From: Lentzea albidocapillata
Lineage (GTDB): Bacteria; Actinomycetota; Actinomycetes; Mycobacteriales; Pseudonocardiaceae
DNA: 64,000 nucleotides
Assembly (NCBI RefSeq): GCF_000719115.1
Contig: NZ_JOEA01000027.1
Location: 1-64,000 of the forward strand
Reading direction: 5' to 3'
Under the pieces are notes generated by a model. That model made no database searches and was not told where the DNA came from. It worked only from the letters and a program-made list of their open reading frames with translations. Made by a program: the position numbers and the translations under genes. Of the stretch, positions 43,191 to 51,596 are shown in pieces. How positions within the stretch are numbered: the first letter of the stretch is position 1; every line of letters begins with the position of its first letter.

Positions 43191-43586
43191 TCACGGGGCC
43201 GGCACCGGCTGAGGCCGTGCGGGCATCGTCTCCCGCAGCAGCAGGCCGGCGGTGAGCAGCACCAGCACGGCCGCCGAGCCGTGCACCGCCAGCGCGTAGC
43301 CCACGGTTCCGCCGTGTGTGATCACGGCGAGGCAGTCGCCGATCGGGATGATCGAGTCCGCGAGGACCACCCAGCCCAGCGCTCGCCGCTGCTTCATCAG
43401 CAGCAGGATCAGGGCTGTCAGCGCGTACGCGATGTCGCGCACCCCCTTCACGACGTAGTAGCCGGTCGGGTCCACGATGCCGAATCCCGCCGCCGCTCCG
43501 TCGCCGTTGAGCAGGTAGCCCAGGCCGAAGTACAGCCCTGCCGCGACGACGAGCCAGGACATGACGGTGGTCAGGGTCAGCTTCAT
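43191..43586 (-). CDS. DUF4267-like membrane protein
   Basis: A 131-residue protein with four hydrophobic segments. MSWLVVAAGLYFGLGYLL, GIVDPTGYYVVKGVRDIAYALT and LADSIIPIGDCLAVI match the DUF4267 pattern of small actinobacterial membrane proteins. The function is unknown. It is divergent from a TetR gene and its promoter contains two identical palindromes, so it is almost certainly the target of that repressor. Nothing obvious lies downstream on its strand. Confidence 0.82.
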   Translation of the reverse strand: MKLTLTTVMSWLVVAAGLYFGLGYLLNGDGAAAGFGIVDPTGYYVVKGVRDIAYALTALILLLMKQRRALGWVVLADSIIPIGDCLAVITHGGTVGYALAVHGSAAVLVLLTAGLLLRETMPARPQPVPAP

Positions 43587-43603
43587 TGCATCCTCCGAGT
43601 AAA

Positions 43604-43669
43604 TCTAGCAGTGCTAGCGACAGGAGCGACGCTAACACTAGAGGCGCTCGGATGTCTAGCAGTGCTAGA
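43604..43669. promoter_or_regulatory. two copies of TCTAGCAGTGCTAG operator
   Basis: The palindrome TCTAGCAGTGCTAG occurs at 43604-43617 and again as TCTAGCAGTGCTAGA at 43655-43669, with a weaker CTAACACTAGA between them at 43631. They fill the gap between the DUF4267 gene and the TetR gene. The 51-bp centre spacing puts both sites on nearly the same helix face. They are the likely autoregulatory sites of the TetR protein. Confidence 0.85.
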
Positions 43670-43678
43670 TTCAGCGGC

Positions 43679-44266
43679 GTGACCATCCAGAACCGGCGTG
43701 AGCGCGAGCGCGCCGAACGCCATCAGCTGATCATCGACGCCGCCCGGGACCTGGCCGAGGCGGAGGGCTGGGACGCGGTCACCACGCGCAGGCTCGCCGA
43801 GAAGGTCGAGTACAGCCAGCCGGTGCTCTACAGCCACTTCAAGGGCAAGGACGCGATCGTGCGCGCGGTCGCGATCCAGGGGTGCGGTGAGCTGGCCCGG
43901 CTGTTGCGGAAAGCCCGTCCGTCACGAGGGGAGTCACGGCTGCGGGCCGCGGCGGAGGCGTACCTGGAGTTCGCGCAACGAAGGCCCGCGCTCTACGACG
44001 CGATGTTCGTGCAGCAGTCCGACATCCCGTGGGGCACGGACGAGGTGCCGCAGGAGCTGCTCGACGCGTTCGGAGAACTGGTCGCCGCGGTCGAACCCGT
44101 TCGAGGCGAACGAGACCTGGGGGCGTTGACGGAGGTCTTCTGGAGCTCGCTGCACGGCATCGCGACGCTCATGCAGGGCGGGAGACTGCGACCGGTGCAC
44201 GACGAGACCCGCCTCGACCTGCTGCTAGGTGCGCTCAGCCTCACAAAGCACGAAGACGGGCTTTGA
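43679..44266 (+). CDS. TetR/AcrR family regulator
   Basis: A 195-residue repressor. The start is taken at GTG 43679, because an upstream ATG at 43652 lies inside the second operator copy. The HTH spans about 30-57 (WDAVTTRRLAEKVEYSQPVL then YSHFKGKD). The C-terminal domain (RRPALYDAMFVQQSDIPWG, VFWSSLHGIATLMQGGRL) is the WHG type. It should repress itself and the divergent DUF4267 membrane protein. Its last 42 bases overlap the converging methyltransferase gene. Confidence 0.9.
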   Translation: MTIQNRRERERAERHQLIIDAARDLAEAEGWDAVTTRRLAEKVEYSQPVLYSHFKGKDAIVRAVAIQGCGELARLLRKARPSRGESRLRAAAEAYLEFAQRRPALYDAMFVQQSDIPWGTDEVPQELLDAFGELVAAVEPVRGERDLGALTEVFWSSLHGIATLMQGGRLRPVHDETRLDLLLGALSLTKHEDGL

Positions 44267-45385
44267 GCCGATCCGGGTCAGCACGACCGTGGCCGACGCG
44301 GAACCGGAGAGCTTCAGGCGTTTGCGCATCGTGTTCGGGTCGACGTCCAGACCGCGCACCAGGATCTCCAGCCGGCCGACCGACCGCGTCTTCAGCAACG
44401 ACTTGAGCGACTTCTCCGTGTAGTGCCCGTGTTCGAGCACGCGGAACGCCCGGATGCCCGCAGGAGGCCTGGACCCGCTCAGGTACGCGATGCGTTCGTC
44501 GAGCTGCCACAACCCGTGCCGGGCCGCGTAATGACGCACCAGACCGGCACGCACGACCGCGCCGTCCGGATCGATGAGCCACTCGCCGGGCGGAGCGACC
44601 TGGCAGTCGTCCGGTTCGGCGTCCGTCAGGGTCCACGAGTCAGAGCCGTGCAGAACGGAGGCGCGGCGCGTAACCCCAGGCGTGGCAAGGCCTCGCGTCC
44701 ACAGGCAGGCTTCGCGGACCGCGCCGTCGAGGGACACGACCTCGACCTCGGCAGCCCACGGCGCGACGGCGAAGTCGATGCCGGGGGCGCACTTCACGGC
44801 GAGATCCACACCCGAATAGACCTCGGACAGCTCGTCCAGCGGCGGCACGAAGTCCGAGGGGTTCCACTTGCGGCGCCCGGACGAGTCACGGCGAGCGGGG
44901 TCCGCGGTGACGGCCGAAGCACGCGACACCGGACGCAGTGCATCGGCGACGACGACGAGCTGACCCGGAACGTTGTTGCGCGCCATGGCAAGCCGCACGG
45001 GGTCGAGATCCGAGCCGACGCAGGCGGAGGCCACCTCGCTCAGCGCGAAGAGGTCCGCGCCGACCGAACAGGTGACGTCGTGCACCGAGCGACCGGCGAA
45101 CCGAAGCGCGCGATGCCGGGCGACAGTGGAAGCCGTGGCCTGTTGCAGAGCGTCGTCGGTGAAGAGCCACGACGCAGCGGAGTCCAGTTTGGACACCGCG
45201 CGACGCCTCAGCAGCACGGTTTCCACGACCGGGGCGAAACCGGGACCCAGGCGCCTGCGGGCCGTCTCGACGTCGCGCAACCGGGAAGCGTCGGAGAACG
45301 GCAACGCGTCCACCTCGGCCAGCGCGGCGGTTCCGGCGGCGGAGCGCAGGAACGCCACGTCGGCGGTGGTGAACGCGTAGCCCAA
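44225..45385 (-). CDS. class I methyltransferase with THUMP-like domain (Rv3037c position)
   Basis: A 386-residue protein. The central SAM-binding motif is VHDVTCSVGADLFAL (about 100-114), with the acidic strand end SDLDPVRLAMARN. The C-terminal THUMP-like region reads VRGLDVDPNTMRKRLKLSGS. The N-terminal part is helical. Actinobacterial members of this kind stand at the Rv3037c position of the methylglucose lipopolysaccharide locus, where a methyltransferase role on the glucan has been proposed; an RNA substrate is also possible because of the THUMP-like part. Confidence 0.78.
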   Translation of the reverse strand: MGYAFTTADVAFLRSAAGTAALAEVDALPFSDASRLRDVETARRRLGPGFAPVVETVLLRRRAVSKLDSAASWLFTDDALQQATASTVARHRALRFAGRSVHDVTCSVGADLFALSEVASACVGSDLDPVRLAMARNNVPGQLVVVADALRPVSRASAVTADPARRDSSGRRKWNPSDFVPPLDELSEVYSGVDLAVKCAPGIDFAVAPWAAEVEVVSLDGAVREACLWTRGLATPGVTRRASVLHGSDSWTLTDAEPDDCQVAPPGEWLIDPDGAVVRAGLVRHYAARHGLWQLDERIAYLSGSRPPAGIRAFRVLEHGHYTEKSLKSLLKTRSVGRLEILVRGLDVDPNTMRKRLKLSGSASATVVLTRIGSKPVFVLCEAERT

Positions 45386-45386
45386 C

Positions 45387-46343
45387 TCAGGAAGTCTTCT
45401 TACCGGTGATCGACACGTTGTAGAACACCTCGCGCGGCAGCACCTTCGCGAAGACGTTCTGGTCGACCCACGTGAGGTTCTGCCAGGTGCGGTAGGCGAA
45501 CATCGCCCACCCGAAGCCCAGCTTCTCGCGCGGCACGGCGGCCTCGAACGTGCGCACCGGCCAGCCGAACAGAGCCGCGGACAGCTCGTCGGTCACCGCG
45601 CGGACGCCGACGGCACCGGCGCGACGAGCCGTGGCCTCCAGCTGGTCCGGGTCGAACGTGTGCAGGTCGACCACGGCCTCCAGCGCGGCCGCGCGGGAGG
45701 ACTCGTCGAGCTCCTCCTGCGGACGGCGCCAGTCGCCCAGCACCGGCACGGCCTTGGTGATGTTGGTGGTCAGCCACCACGTCGCCTGGCCGAGCTTGCG
45801 GGCGTAGAAGTTGCCGATGTTCGTCGGGTCACCCGCGAACACGAACTTGCCGCCGGGCTTCAGCACGCGCAGCACCTCGCGCATCGCCGCCTCCACATCC
45901 GGGATGTGGTGCAGCACCGCGTGACCGACGACGAGGTCGAACGTGTTGTCCTCGTACGGGATGCGCTCGGCGTCGGCCACACGGCCGTCGACGTCCAGCC
46001 CGAGGTGCTCGGCGTTGCGCAGCGCGACCTCGACCATGCCGGGCGACAGGTCGGTGACCGAGCCCTTCTTGATCACTTCGCCCTGCATCAGGTTCAGCAG
46101 GAAGAAACCCGTGCCGCAGCCCAGTTCCAGCGCGTGCTCGTACGGGCCGACGTCACCCGCGGCGGCGCGGAACCTGTCCGTCGCGTAGGTGATGCAGCGG
46201 TCGTCGTACGAGATCGACCACTTCTCGTCGTACGTGCCCGCTTCCCAGTCGTGGTAGAGCACCTGCGCGAGCTTGGTGTCCTTGTAGGCCGCCTCGACCT
46301 CTTCCGCGGTCGCGTGCGGGTTCGGTGCCGGATCAGTTGCCAC
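45387..46343 (-). CDS. class I SAM-dependent methyltransferase (Rv3038c position)
   Basis: A 318-residue methyltransferase. Motif I is ALELGCGTGFFLLNLM (about 70-85), the ribose-binding acidic residue follows in VTDLSPGMVEVA, and GHAVLHHIPDVEAAMREVLR then VLKPGGKFVFAGDP complete the fold. It is longer than minimal enzymes, with a helical C-terminal extension. The substrate is unknown. It lies between the THUMP-like methyltransferase (1 nt apart) and an enoyl-CoA hydratase-like gene that overlaps it by 11 nt, the same order as Rv3037c-Rv3039c in mycobacteria. Confidence 0.85.
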   Translation of the reverse strand: MATDPAPNPHATAEEVEAAYKDTKLAQVLYHDWEAGTYDEKWSISYDDRCITYATDRFRAAAGDVGPYEHALELGCGTGFFLLNLMQGEVIKKGSVTDLSPGMVEVALRNAEHLGLDVDGRVADAERIPYEDNTFDLVVGHAVLHHIPDVEAAMREVLRVLKPGGKFVFAGDPTNIGNFYARKLGQATWWLTTNITKAVPVLGDWRRPQEELDESSRAAALEAVVDLHTFDPDQLEATARRAGAVGVRAVTDELSAALFGWPVRTFEAAVPREKLGFGWAMFAYRTWQNLTWVDQNVFAKVLPREVFYNVSITGKKTS

Positions 46344-47112
46344 TGAAGTTCGCCTTTCCGGGACCGTTCGCGATGAACGACTCCACGCCGTTCTTCTTGT
46401 CCTCGGTCGCGAACAACGCCGCGAAGAGGTGGCTTTCGAGCTTCAGGCCCGACTCCAGGTCGGTGTCGAGGCCACCGTCGACGGCGGCCTTCGTCGCGGC
46501 CAGCGCGAGCACGGGCCCGTTGACGAACTGCTTGGCCCAGCGCACGGCCGCGGCGTACACGTCGTCGGGCGCCACGACCTCGTCGACCATGCCGATCTCG
46601 AGCGCCTCCTGGGCGCCGACGAACCGGCCGGTGTAGAGCAGGTCCTTGGTCTTCGACGGACCGATCAGGCGGGCGAGGCGCTGCGTGCCGCCACCGCCGG
46701 GGATCAGGCCGAGCAGGATCTCGGGCTGGCCGACCTTCGCGTTGTCACCGGCGATGCGGCGGTCGCAGCCGAGAGCGACCTCGAAGCCGCCGCCCAGCGC
46801 GTATCCGGTGATCGCGGCGACCGTCGGCTTCGGCACCGAGGCCAGCGCGCCGAGAGCGTCGGACAGGCTCTTGGCCCGCAGCGTCATCTCGGCGTGGGAG
46901 ATCTGCGCGAACTCCTTGACGTCCGCGCCGGCCGCGAAGACCTTCTCGCCGCCGTAGACGATGACCGCGTAGACGTCCGAACGCTCCGAGGCCTCCTTCG
47001 CGGCGGCCTGGAGCTCGGTCTGCACCTGCCGGTTCAGGGCATTCATCGGCGGCCGCTCCAGGCGGATAGTGCCGATCCCGTCTTGAACCTCAAGCCTCAC
47101 GAACTCAGCCAC
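46333..47112 (-). CDS. enoyl-CoA hydratase/isomerase, EchA17-like
   Basis: A 259-residue crotonase. Oxyanion-hole segments are KVFAAGADVKEF (about 57-68) and ITGYALGGGFEVALGCD (about 100-116); the acid-base Glu lies in QPEILLGLIPGGGGTQRL. It should hydrate enoyl-CoA in fatty-acid oxidation. It overlaps the methyltransferase gene downstream by 11 nt. Its promoter carries the same GTTACC..CCAGTAG motif as etfB, linking both to one regulator. By place it corresponds to echA17 (Rv3039c). Confidence 0.92.
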   Translation of the reverse strand: MAEFVRLEVQDGIGTIRLERPPMNALNRQVQTELQAAAKEASERSDVYAVIVYGGEKVFAAGADVKEFAQISHAEMTLRAKSLSDALGALASVPKPTVAAITGYALGGGFEVALGCDRRIAGDNAKVGQPEILLGLIPGGGGTQRLARLIGPSKTKDLLYTGRFVGAQEALEIGMVDEVVAPDDVYAAAVRWAKQFVNGPVLALAATKAAVDGGLDTDLESGLKLESHLFAALFATEDKKNGVESFIANGPGKANFSGN

Positions 47113-47150
47113 TACGGAGCCCTCCTAGTTGTCGCGACAGCTGCCCGTAC

Positions 47151-47165
47151 GTTACCGCCCAGTAG
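47151..47165. promoter_or_regulatory. operator-like motif before echA, shared with etfB promoter
   Basis: GTTACCGCCCAGTAG, 39 bp upstream of the enoyl-CoA hydratase start, matches GTTACCCGCCAGTAG before etfB in 13 of 15 bases and keeps the GTTAC N6 GTAG layout. The shared site suggests a common repressor. Confidence 0.6.
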
Positions 47166-47296
47166 TCGCGAGTTCGCGCTGGTCGTCCGTTCGCCTCTTC
47201 GTCTCGATTCGGCGAAGCCCAATCGGGGCGAAGCGGCGGGCGGATGACCAGCTTCCCGGCGAACTCGCCGCCGTCTGCGGAGCAGCGGCCAAAAAA

Positions 47297-48100
47297 TCAG
47301 ACTTTCCTGCGGGCGAAGAAGCGGTCTCCCGCTTTCTGCAGCTCCAGGTCCTGGGCGAACGTCTTCGAGAGGTTCTCCTCGGTCAGCACGTCGTCCAAGA
47401 GCCCCTGCGCCACGATCGACCCCTCGCGCAGCAGCAACGCGTGCGTGAAGCCCGGCGGGATCTCCTCGACGTGGTGCGTGACCAGCACCATCGCGGGCGC
47501 GTCCGGGTCCATCGCCAGCTCCGAGAGCTTCGCGACCAGGTCCTCGCGGCCGCCCAGGTCGAGGCCCGCGGCGGGCTCGTCGAGCAGCAGCATCTCGGGG
47601 TCGGTCATCAACGCGCGGGCGATCAGCGTGCGCTTGCGCTCGCCCTCGCTCAGCGTGCCGTAGAGGCGGTCGGCGAGGTGTGCCATGCCGAGGGTGCCGA
47701 GCAGCTCGCGGGCGCGGTCGGTGTCCTGCTTGCCGTACTCCTCGCGCCAGCGGCCGAGCACCGCGTAACCGGCGGAGACGACCAGGTCGACGACCGTCTC
47801 GTCGGGCGGGATGCGGCCGCCCAGCGCCGCGGAGCACAGGCCGATCCGGGGCTTGAGCTCCTGGACGTCCGTTTTGCCGAGACGTTCACCCAGGAGGTGG
47901 ACCTTGCCCTTGGTCGGGTGCAGGTCGGCACTGGAGAGCCTCAGCAGGGTGGTCTTGCCGGCGCCGTTCGGGCCCAGCACCACCCAGCGCTCGTCCAGTT
48001 CCACGCTCCAGTCGATGTTTCCGACCAGCGTGTTCTTGCCTCGGCGGACCGACACGCCCGCCATGTGCACGACCAGATCTGTCACGTCGACGTCCGCCAC
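47297..48100 (-). CDS. ABC transporter ATP-binding protein
   Basis: A 267-residue ATPase subunit. Walker A is GPNGAGKTT (about 43-51), the signature LSEGERKR, Walker B LLLDEPAAGLD, and the H-loop VTHHVEEIP. The subtype resembles iron- and molybdenum-type ATPases, or soluble ones. No permease gene is next to it, so its partner must be elsewhere. It starts at GTG 48100. It corresponds by place to Rv3041c of M. tuberculosis. Upstream of it, divergently, lies glgX. Confidence 0.9.
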   Translation of the reverse strand: MADVDVTDLVVHMAGVSVRRGKNTLVGNIDWSVELDERWVVLGPNGAGKTTLLRLSSADLHPTKGKVHLLGERLGKTDVQELKPRIGLCSAALGGRIPPDETVVDLVVSAGYAVLGRWREEYGKQDTDRARELLGTLGMAHLADRLYGTLSEGERKRTLIARALMTDPEMLLLDEPAAGLDLGGREDLVAKLSELAMDPDAPAMVLVTHHVEEIPPGFTHALLLREGSIVAQGLLDDVLTEENLSKTFAQDLELQKAGDRFFARRKV

Positions 48101-48228
48101 GCCCCCATTCTTCCGAACGGCCTCGCACCGACCACTCATCGGGGTGTCCCTCGCGAGTGGTGACCCCGCTGCGCCGCCTGTGTGAACTCTCAAGTTTTTT
48201 GTCGGTGGCGGATGCCAAGATCGGGGGC

Positions 48229-50343
48229 ATGGCTACGCGACCCGAGTCCGAGGTGCTGGCAGGCCGACCGTTCCCACTGGGGGCACACGCCGAAGCAGGC
48301 GGTGTCCGGTTCGCGGTGACGTCCCACGTCGCCGACGCGGTCGAGGTCTGTCTCGTCGACGACGACGGCACCGAGAAACGGGTCGAGCTGACCGAACGGA
48401 CGTTCGGTGTCTGGCACGGCCTCGTGCCCGGTGTCACGCCCGGTCAGCGGTACGGGTTCCGGGTGCACGGGCCCTACGACCCGGGGCGCGGGCTGCGCTG
48501 CAACCCGGCGAAGCTGCTGGTCGACCCGTACGCGCGGCAGATCGAGGGCATGATCACGAACCTGGAGGCCTCGCTCGGCTACGCCGGCGACCCGATGCAC
48601 GGGCCGCCGTCCGCGATCGACTCGCTCGGCAGCGTGCCCCTGTCCGTCGTCAGCTCACCGGGCGGTGCGGACACGGGCGTGAAGCCCGACGTGCCGTTCG
48701 AAGAGGCAGTCATCTACGAGATGCACGTCAAGGGCTTCACGAAGAACCACCCGGACATCCCGGAGAAGCTGCGCGGCACGTACCTGGGACTCGCGCACCC
48801 GGCGGCGATCGAGCACCTCACGCGCCTCGGTGTCACGAGTGTCGAGCTGCTGCCGGTCCAGACGTTCCAGGACGAGCCGTCGCTGCTGAGCCGGGGCGCG
48901 AGCAACTACTGGGGCTACTCGCCGCTGGGCTACTGCGCGCCGCACGCCGCGTACGCGAGCGAACCGGGCAACGAGGTCCAGGAGTTCCGCACGATGGTCG
49001 CGGCGATGCACGCGGCGAACATCGAGGTGCTGATCGATGTCGTCTACAACCACACCTGCGAGGGCGGTCCGGACGGGCCGACCATCTGCTTCCGCGGCTA
49101 CGACGCGCCGGGGTACTACCTGCACGCCGGCGGCGGCAGCACGGTCGACATCACCGGCTGCGGGAACACGCTGGACGCCGGGTCGCCGCAGGTCGTGCGG
49201 CTGGTCACCGACTCGCTGCGGTACTGGGCGGACGAGATGGGCGTCGACGGGTTCCGGTTCGACCTCGCCTCGACGATGGGCCGGCCTGCCGGCGGGTTCT
49301 TCGACCGCGACTCGGCCCTGCTGACGGCCATCACGACGGATCCGGTGCTGTGCCGGTCCAAGCTGATCGCCGAGCCGTGGGACGCGACGGGCGACGGGTA
49401 CCGGGTGGGCGACTTCGGCATGCAGTGGGCCGAGTGGAACGGTCGTTATCGCGACACGGTCAGGGATTTCTGGCGCGGCCACACGTCCGTGCGCGATCTC
49501 GCGTACCGGCTCTCCGGGTCGAGCGACCTGTACGCGGACGACCTGCGCCGGCCGTGGCAGTCGATCAACTTCATCACCGCGCACGACGGGTTCACGTTGC
49601 GGGACCTGGTGTCGTACAACGACAAGCACAACGAGGAGAACGGCGAGGACAACCGCGACGGCACGAACGACAACCGTTCGTGGAACTGCGGTGCCGAGGG
49701 CGAGACGTCCGATCCCGCCATCCTCACCCTGCGGGCGCAGCAGGCGCGGAACCTGCTCTCGACGCTGCTGCTGTCGACCGGCACGCCGATGATGACGGCG
49801 GGCGACGAGATGTGGCGCACCCAGGGCGGCAACAACAACGCGTACTGCCTGGACAACGACGTGTCGTGGGTCGACTGGACGACGACCGACGCGAGCGAGG
49901 CGCTGCTGGGGTTCACGCAGCGGCTGATCGACCTGCGCGCGTCGTCGCCGGCGTTGCGGCAGCCCGAGTTCTTCGAGGGCCGCACGACGCCCAGCGGCAA
50001 CCCGGACCTGGTGTGGTTCCGGCCGGACGGGCAGGAAATGGCCGAGACGGACTGGTTCGACGAGGGCCGCCGCACGCTCGGCATGTTCATCGACGGCTCG
50101 AGCTGCCTCTCCCGCACACGGGACGGCGAGCTCGTGTCCGACGACTCGTGGCTGATGCTGATGCACGCCGGTGCGGACGCCATCAGTGTGACGCTGCCGC
50201 ACGAGCGCTACGGGCCGTCGTACGAGCCGTTCCTCGACACGACGACGACGGACGGCTCCCCGGCGAATCCCGGTTCTCTAGCACCGTGGGAGAAGCTCAC
50301 CGTGCCCGCGCGCTCGTTGTTGCTGCTCCGCGTACCGCGCTGA
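48229..50343 (+). CDS. glgX: glycogen debranching enzyme GlgX
   Basis: A 704-residue GH13 isoamylase-type enzyme that removes short alpha-1,6 branches from glycogen. A CBM48 domain spans about 8-110 (FPLGAHAEAGGVRFAV). The catalytic residues are Asp345 in DGFRFDLAS, Glu382 in LIAEPWD and the transition-state Asp in FITAHDGFT. The length and the NNAYCLDNDVSWVDW segment identify GlgX. The ATG at 48229 is preferred over upstream in-frame codons by homology. It pairs functionally with glgP at 53704, which shortens the outer chains. Confidence 0.95.
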   Translation: MATRPESEVLAGRPFPLGAHAEAGGVRFAVTSHVADAVEVCLVDDDGTEKRVELTERTFGVWHGLVPGVTPGQRYGFRVHGPYDPGRGLRCNPAKLLVDPYARQIEGMITNLEASLGYAGDPMHGPPSAIDSLGSVPLSVVSSPGGADTGVKPDVPFEEAVIYEMHVKGFTKNHPDIPEKLRGTYLGLAHPAAIEHLTRLGVTSVELLPVQTFQDEPSLLSRGASNYWGYSPLGYCAPHAAYASEPGNEVQEFRTMVAAMHAANIEVLIDVVYNHTCEGGPDGPTICFRGYDAPGYYLHAGGGSTVDITGCGNTLDAGSPQVVRLVTDSLRYWADEMGVDGFRFDLASTMGRPAGGFFDRDSALLTAITTDPVLCRSKLIAEPWDATGDGYRVGDFGMQWAEWNGRYRDTVRDFWRGHTSVRDLAYRLSGSSDLYADDLRRPWQSINFITAHDGFTLRDLVSYNDKHNEENGEDNRDGTNDNRSWNCGAEGETSDPAILTLRAQQARNLLSTLLLSTGTPMMTAGDEMWRTQGGNNNAYCLDNDVSWVDWTTTDASEALLGFTQRLIDLRASSPALRQPEFFEGRTTPSGNPDLVWFRPDGQEMAETDWFDEGRRTLGMFIDGSSCLSRTRDGELVSDDSWLMLMHAGADAISVTLPHERYGPSYEPFLDTTTTDGSPANPGSLAPWEKLTVPARSLLLLRVPR

Positions 50344-50584
50344 ACTCCTTGCGGTCACTTGACTCTGTGTCCGAGGTTCTTCCGGCGAATGGACGCTCTA
50401 GCCATAGTCTGAGCGCGTCTGGCACCATCACGCTCGTGGTCGTCTACTGCTGGACGGACCGCACGATCGACCTCGTACTCGTGGCGTCGTGCGGGTGTAG
50501 CTCGACGCGACGCACGCGCTGACAGCGCCCTGCGTCGCGTCTTGATCGCTACCCGTACCCGACGCGGCCTTCAGGAGCGAGTGC

Positions 50585-51172
50585 GTGACCTCGACGTATG
50601 CAGACCATGATCAATTCGATCTCCACCCGGCGCTTGACAGTCTGCTGCTGAGTGACGTGATCCATCCGTCCCGCGACCTGTGGACGCCGCGCGAGCTGCG
50701 CGATCTCACCTCGTTCGTGGCGAGCGAGCTGACCACCGGGTTGCTGCAGATCCTCGACTACTCGACCGAACACCGCTGGTGGGCGCGGCTGGGGCTGACC
50801 GAGGGCGTCGAGCTGTGGCTGCTGTCGTGGCTGCCCGGCCAGGGCACCGAGCCGCACGACCACGGCGGTTCGGCCGGGTCGTTCACCGTGCTGACCGGCA
50901 GGCTGCGGGAGGACTACCGCTACCCAGCCGGGCCGATCCGGTCCGCGGTGCGCGACACCGGCGACGCGCTGGGCTTCGGGTCCGGGCGCGCGCACCAGGT
51001 GCTGAACCCGTTCGAGGCGCCGGCCGCGACCGTGCACGCCTACTCGCCGCCGCTCGTGCCGACCCGCGAGTACGCGTCGCTGCACGACATCCCCGACTCG
51101 ATCCCACCGCTGCCCGCGCAGCGCCTGCCGCTGGCGCAACTGCGTCAGCTGGCCGACCTGGAGGGCCCGTGA
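50585..51172 (+). CDS. cysteine dioxygenase
   Basis: A 195-residue cupin enzyme that oxidises cysteine to cysteinesulfinate with ferrous iron and O2. Iron ligands are His91 and His93 in EPHDHGGSAGSF and probably His151 in TVHAYSPPL. The WELxLLSWLPGQ-like strand fits the actinobacterial branch (a DUF1637/CDO type I relative). It starts at GTG. A rhodanese-like gene follows with a GTGA overlap, so the pair handles cysteine sulfur. The 240 nt before it hold no gene and probably its promoter. Confidence 0.88.
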   Translation: MTSTYADHDQFDLHPALDSLLLSDVIHPSRDLWTPRELRDLTSFVASELTTGLLQILDYSTEHRWWARLGLTEGVELWLLSWLPGQGTEPHDHGGSAGSFTVLTGRLREDYRYPAGPIRSAVRDTGDALGFGSGRAHQVLNPFEAPAATVHAYSPPLVPTREYASLHDIPDSIPPLPAQRLPLAQLRQLADLEGP

Positions 51173-51558
51173 GCAACGTCGACACCATCCTCGAAGACGC
51201 CCGGTCGCATCTCAAGCGGCTGGAACCGCACGAGGTGCTCGCGCTGGAGGACGTGCTCGTCGTCGACATCCGGCCCGCCCACAACCGGCTGGCCGAGGGC
51301 GAGATCGAGAACTCCGTCGTGGTCGAGCGGATCGTGCTGGAGTGGCGGCTCGACCCCGCCGGCGACTGGCGGCTGCCAGGGTTCACCGCCGGCACGACCG
51401 TCGTCGTGGTGTGCAACGAAGGCTGGGCGTCGTCGCTCGCGGCCCGGGACCTGCAACGGGTCGGGCTGCCCAACGCGACGGACCTCGTCGGCGGGTACCG
51501 GGGCTGGCGCGCCGCCGGACTGCCGATCCGCGAGGGCGGCTCGGAGCCCGTGGTCTGA
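51169..51558 (+). CDS. rhodanese-like domain protein
   Basis: A 129-residue single rhodanese domain. The active-site loop is VVVCNEGWASSLAA, with catalytic Cys82, and the N-terminal strand is VLVVDIRPAHNRLAEGEI. It transfers sulfane sulfur or senses it. It is translated together with the cysteine dioxygenase gene (GTGA overlap), which suggests sulfur handling from cysteine breakdown. The protein is cytosolic. Confidence 0.9.
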   Translation: MSNVDTILEDARSHLKRLEPHEVLALEDVLVVDIRPAHNRLAEGEIENSVVVERIVLEWRLDPAGDWRLPGFTAGTTVVVVCNEGWASSLAARDLQRVGLPNATDLVGGYRGWRAAGLPIREGGSEPVV

Positions 51559-51596
51559 CCTTGGAACCGCTGTCCCGCCGGTAACGTCTGCTGACC

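Noticed and set aside
50344..50584. Possible small gene between glgX and cysteine dioxygenase
   Set aside because: Frames there are continuations of shadows of glgX, with no ribosome site. It is treated as a promoter region.
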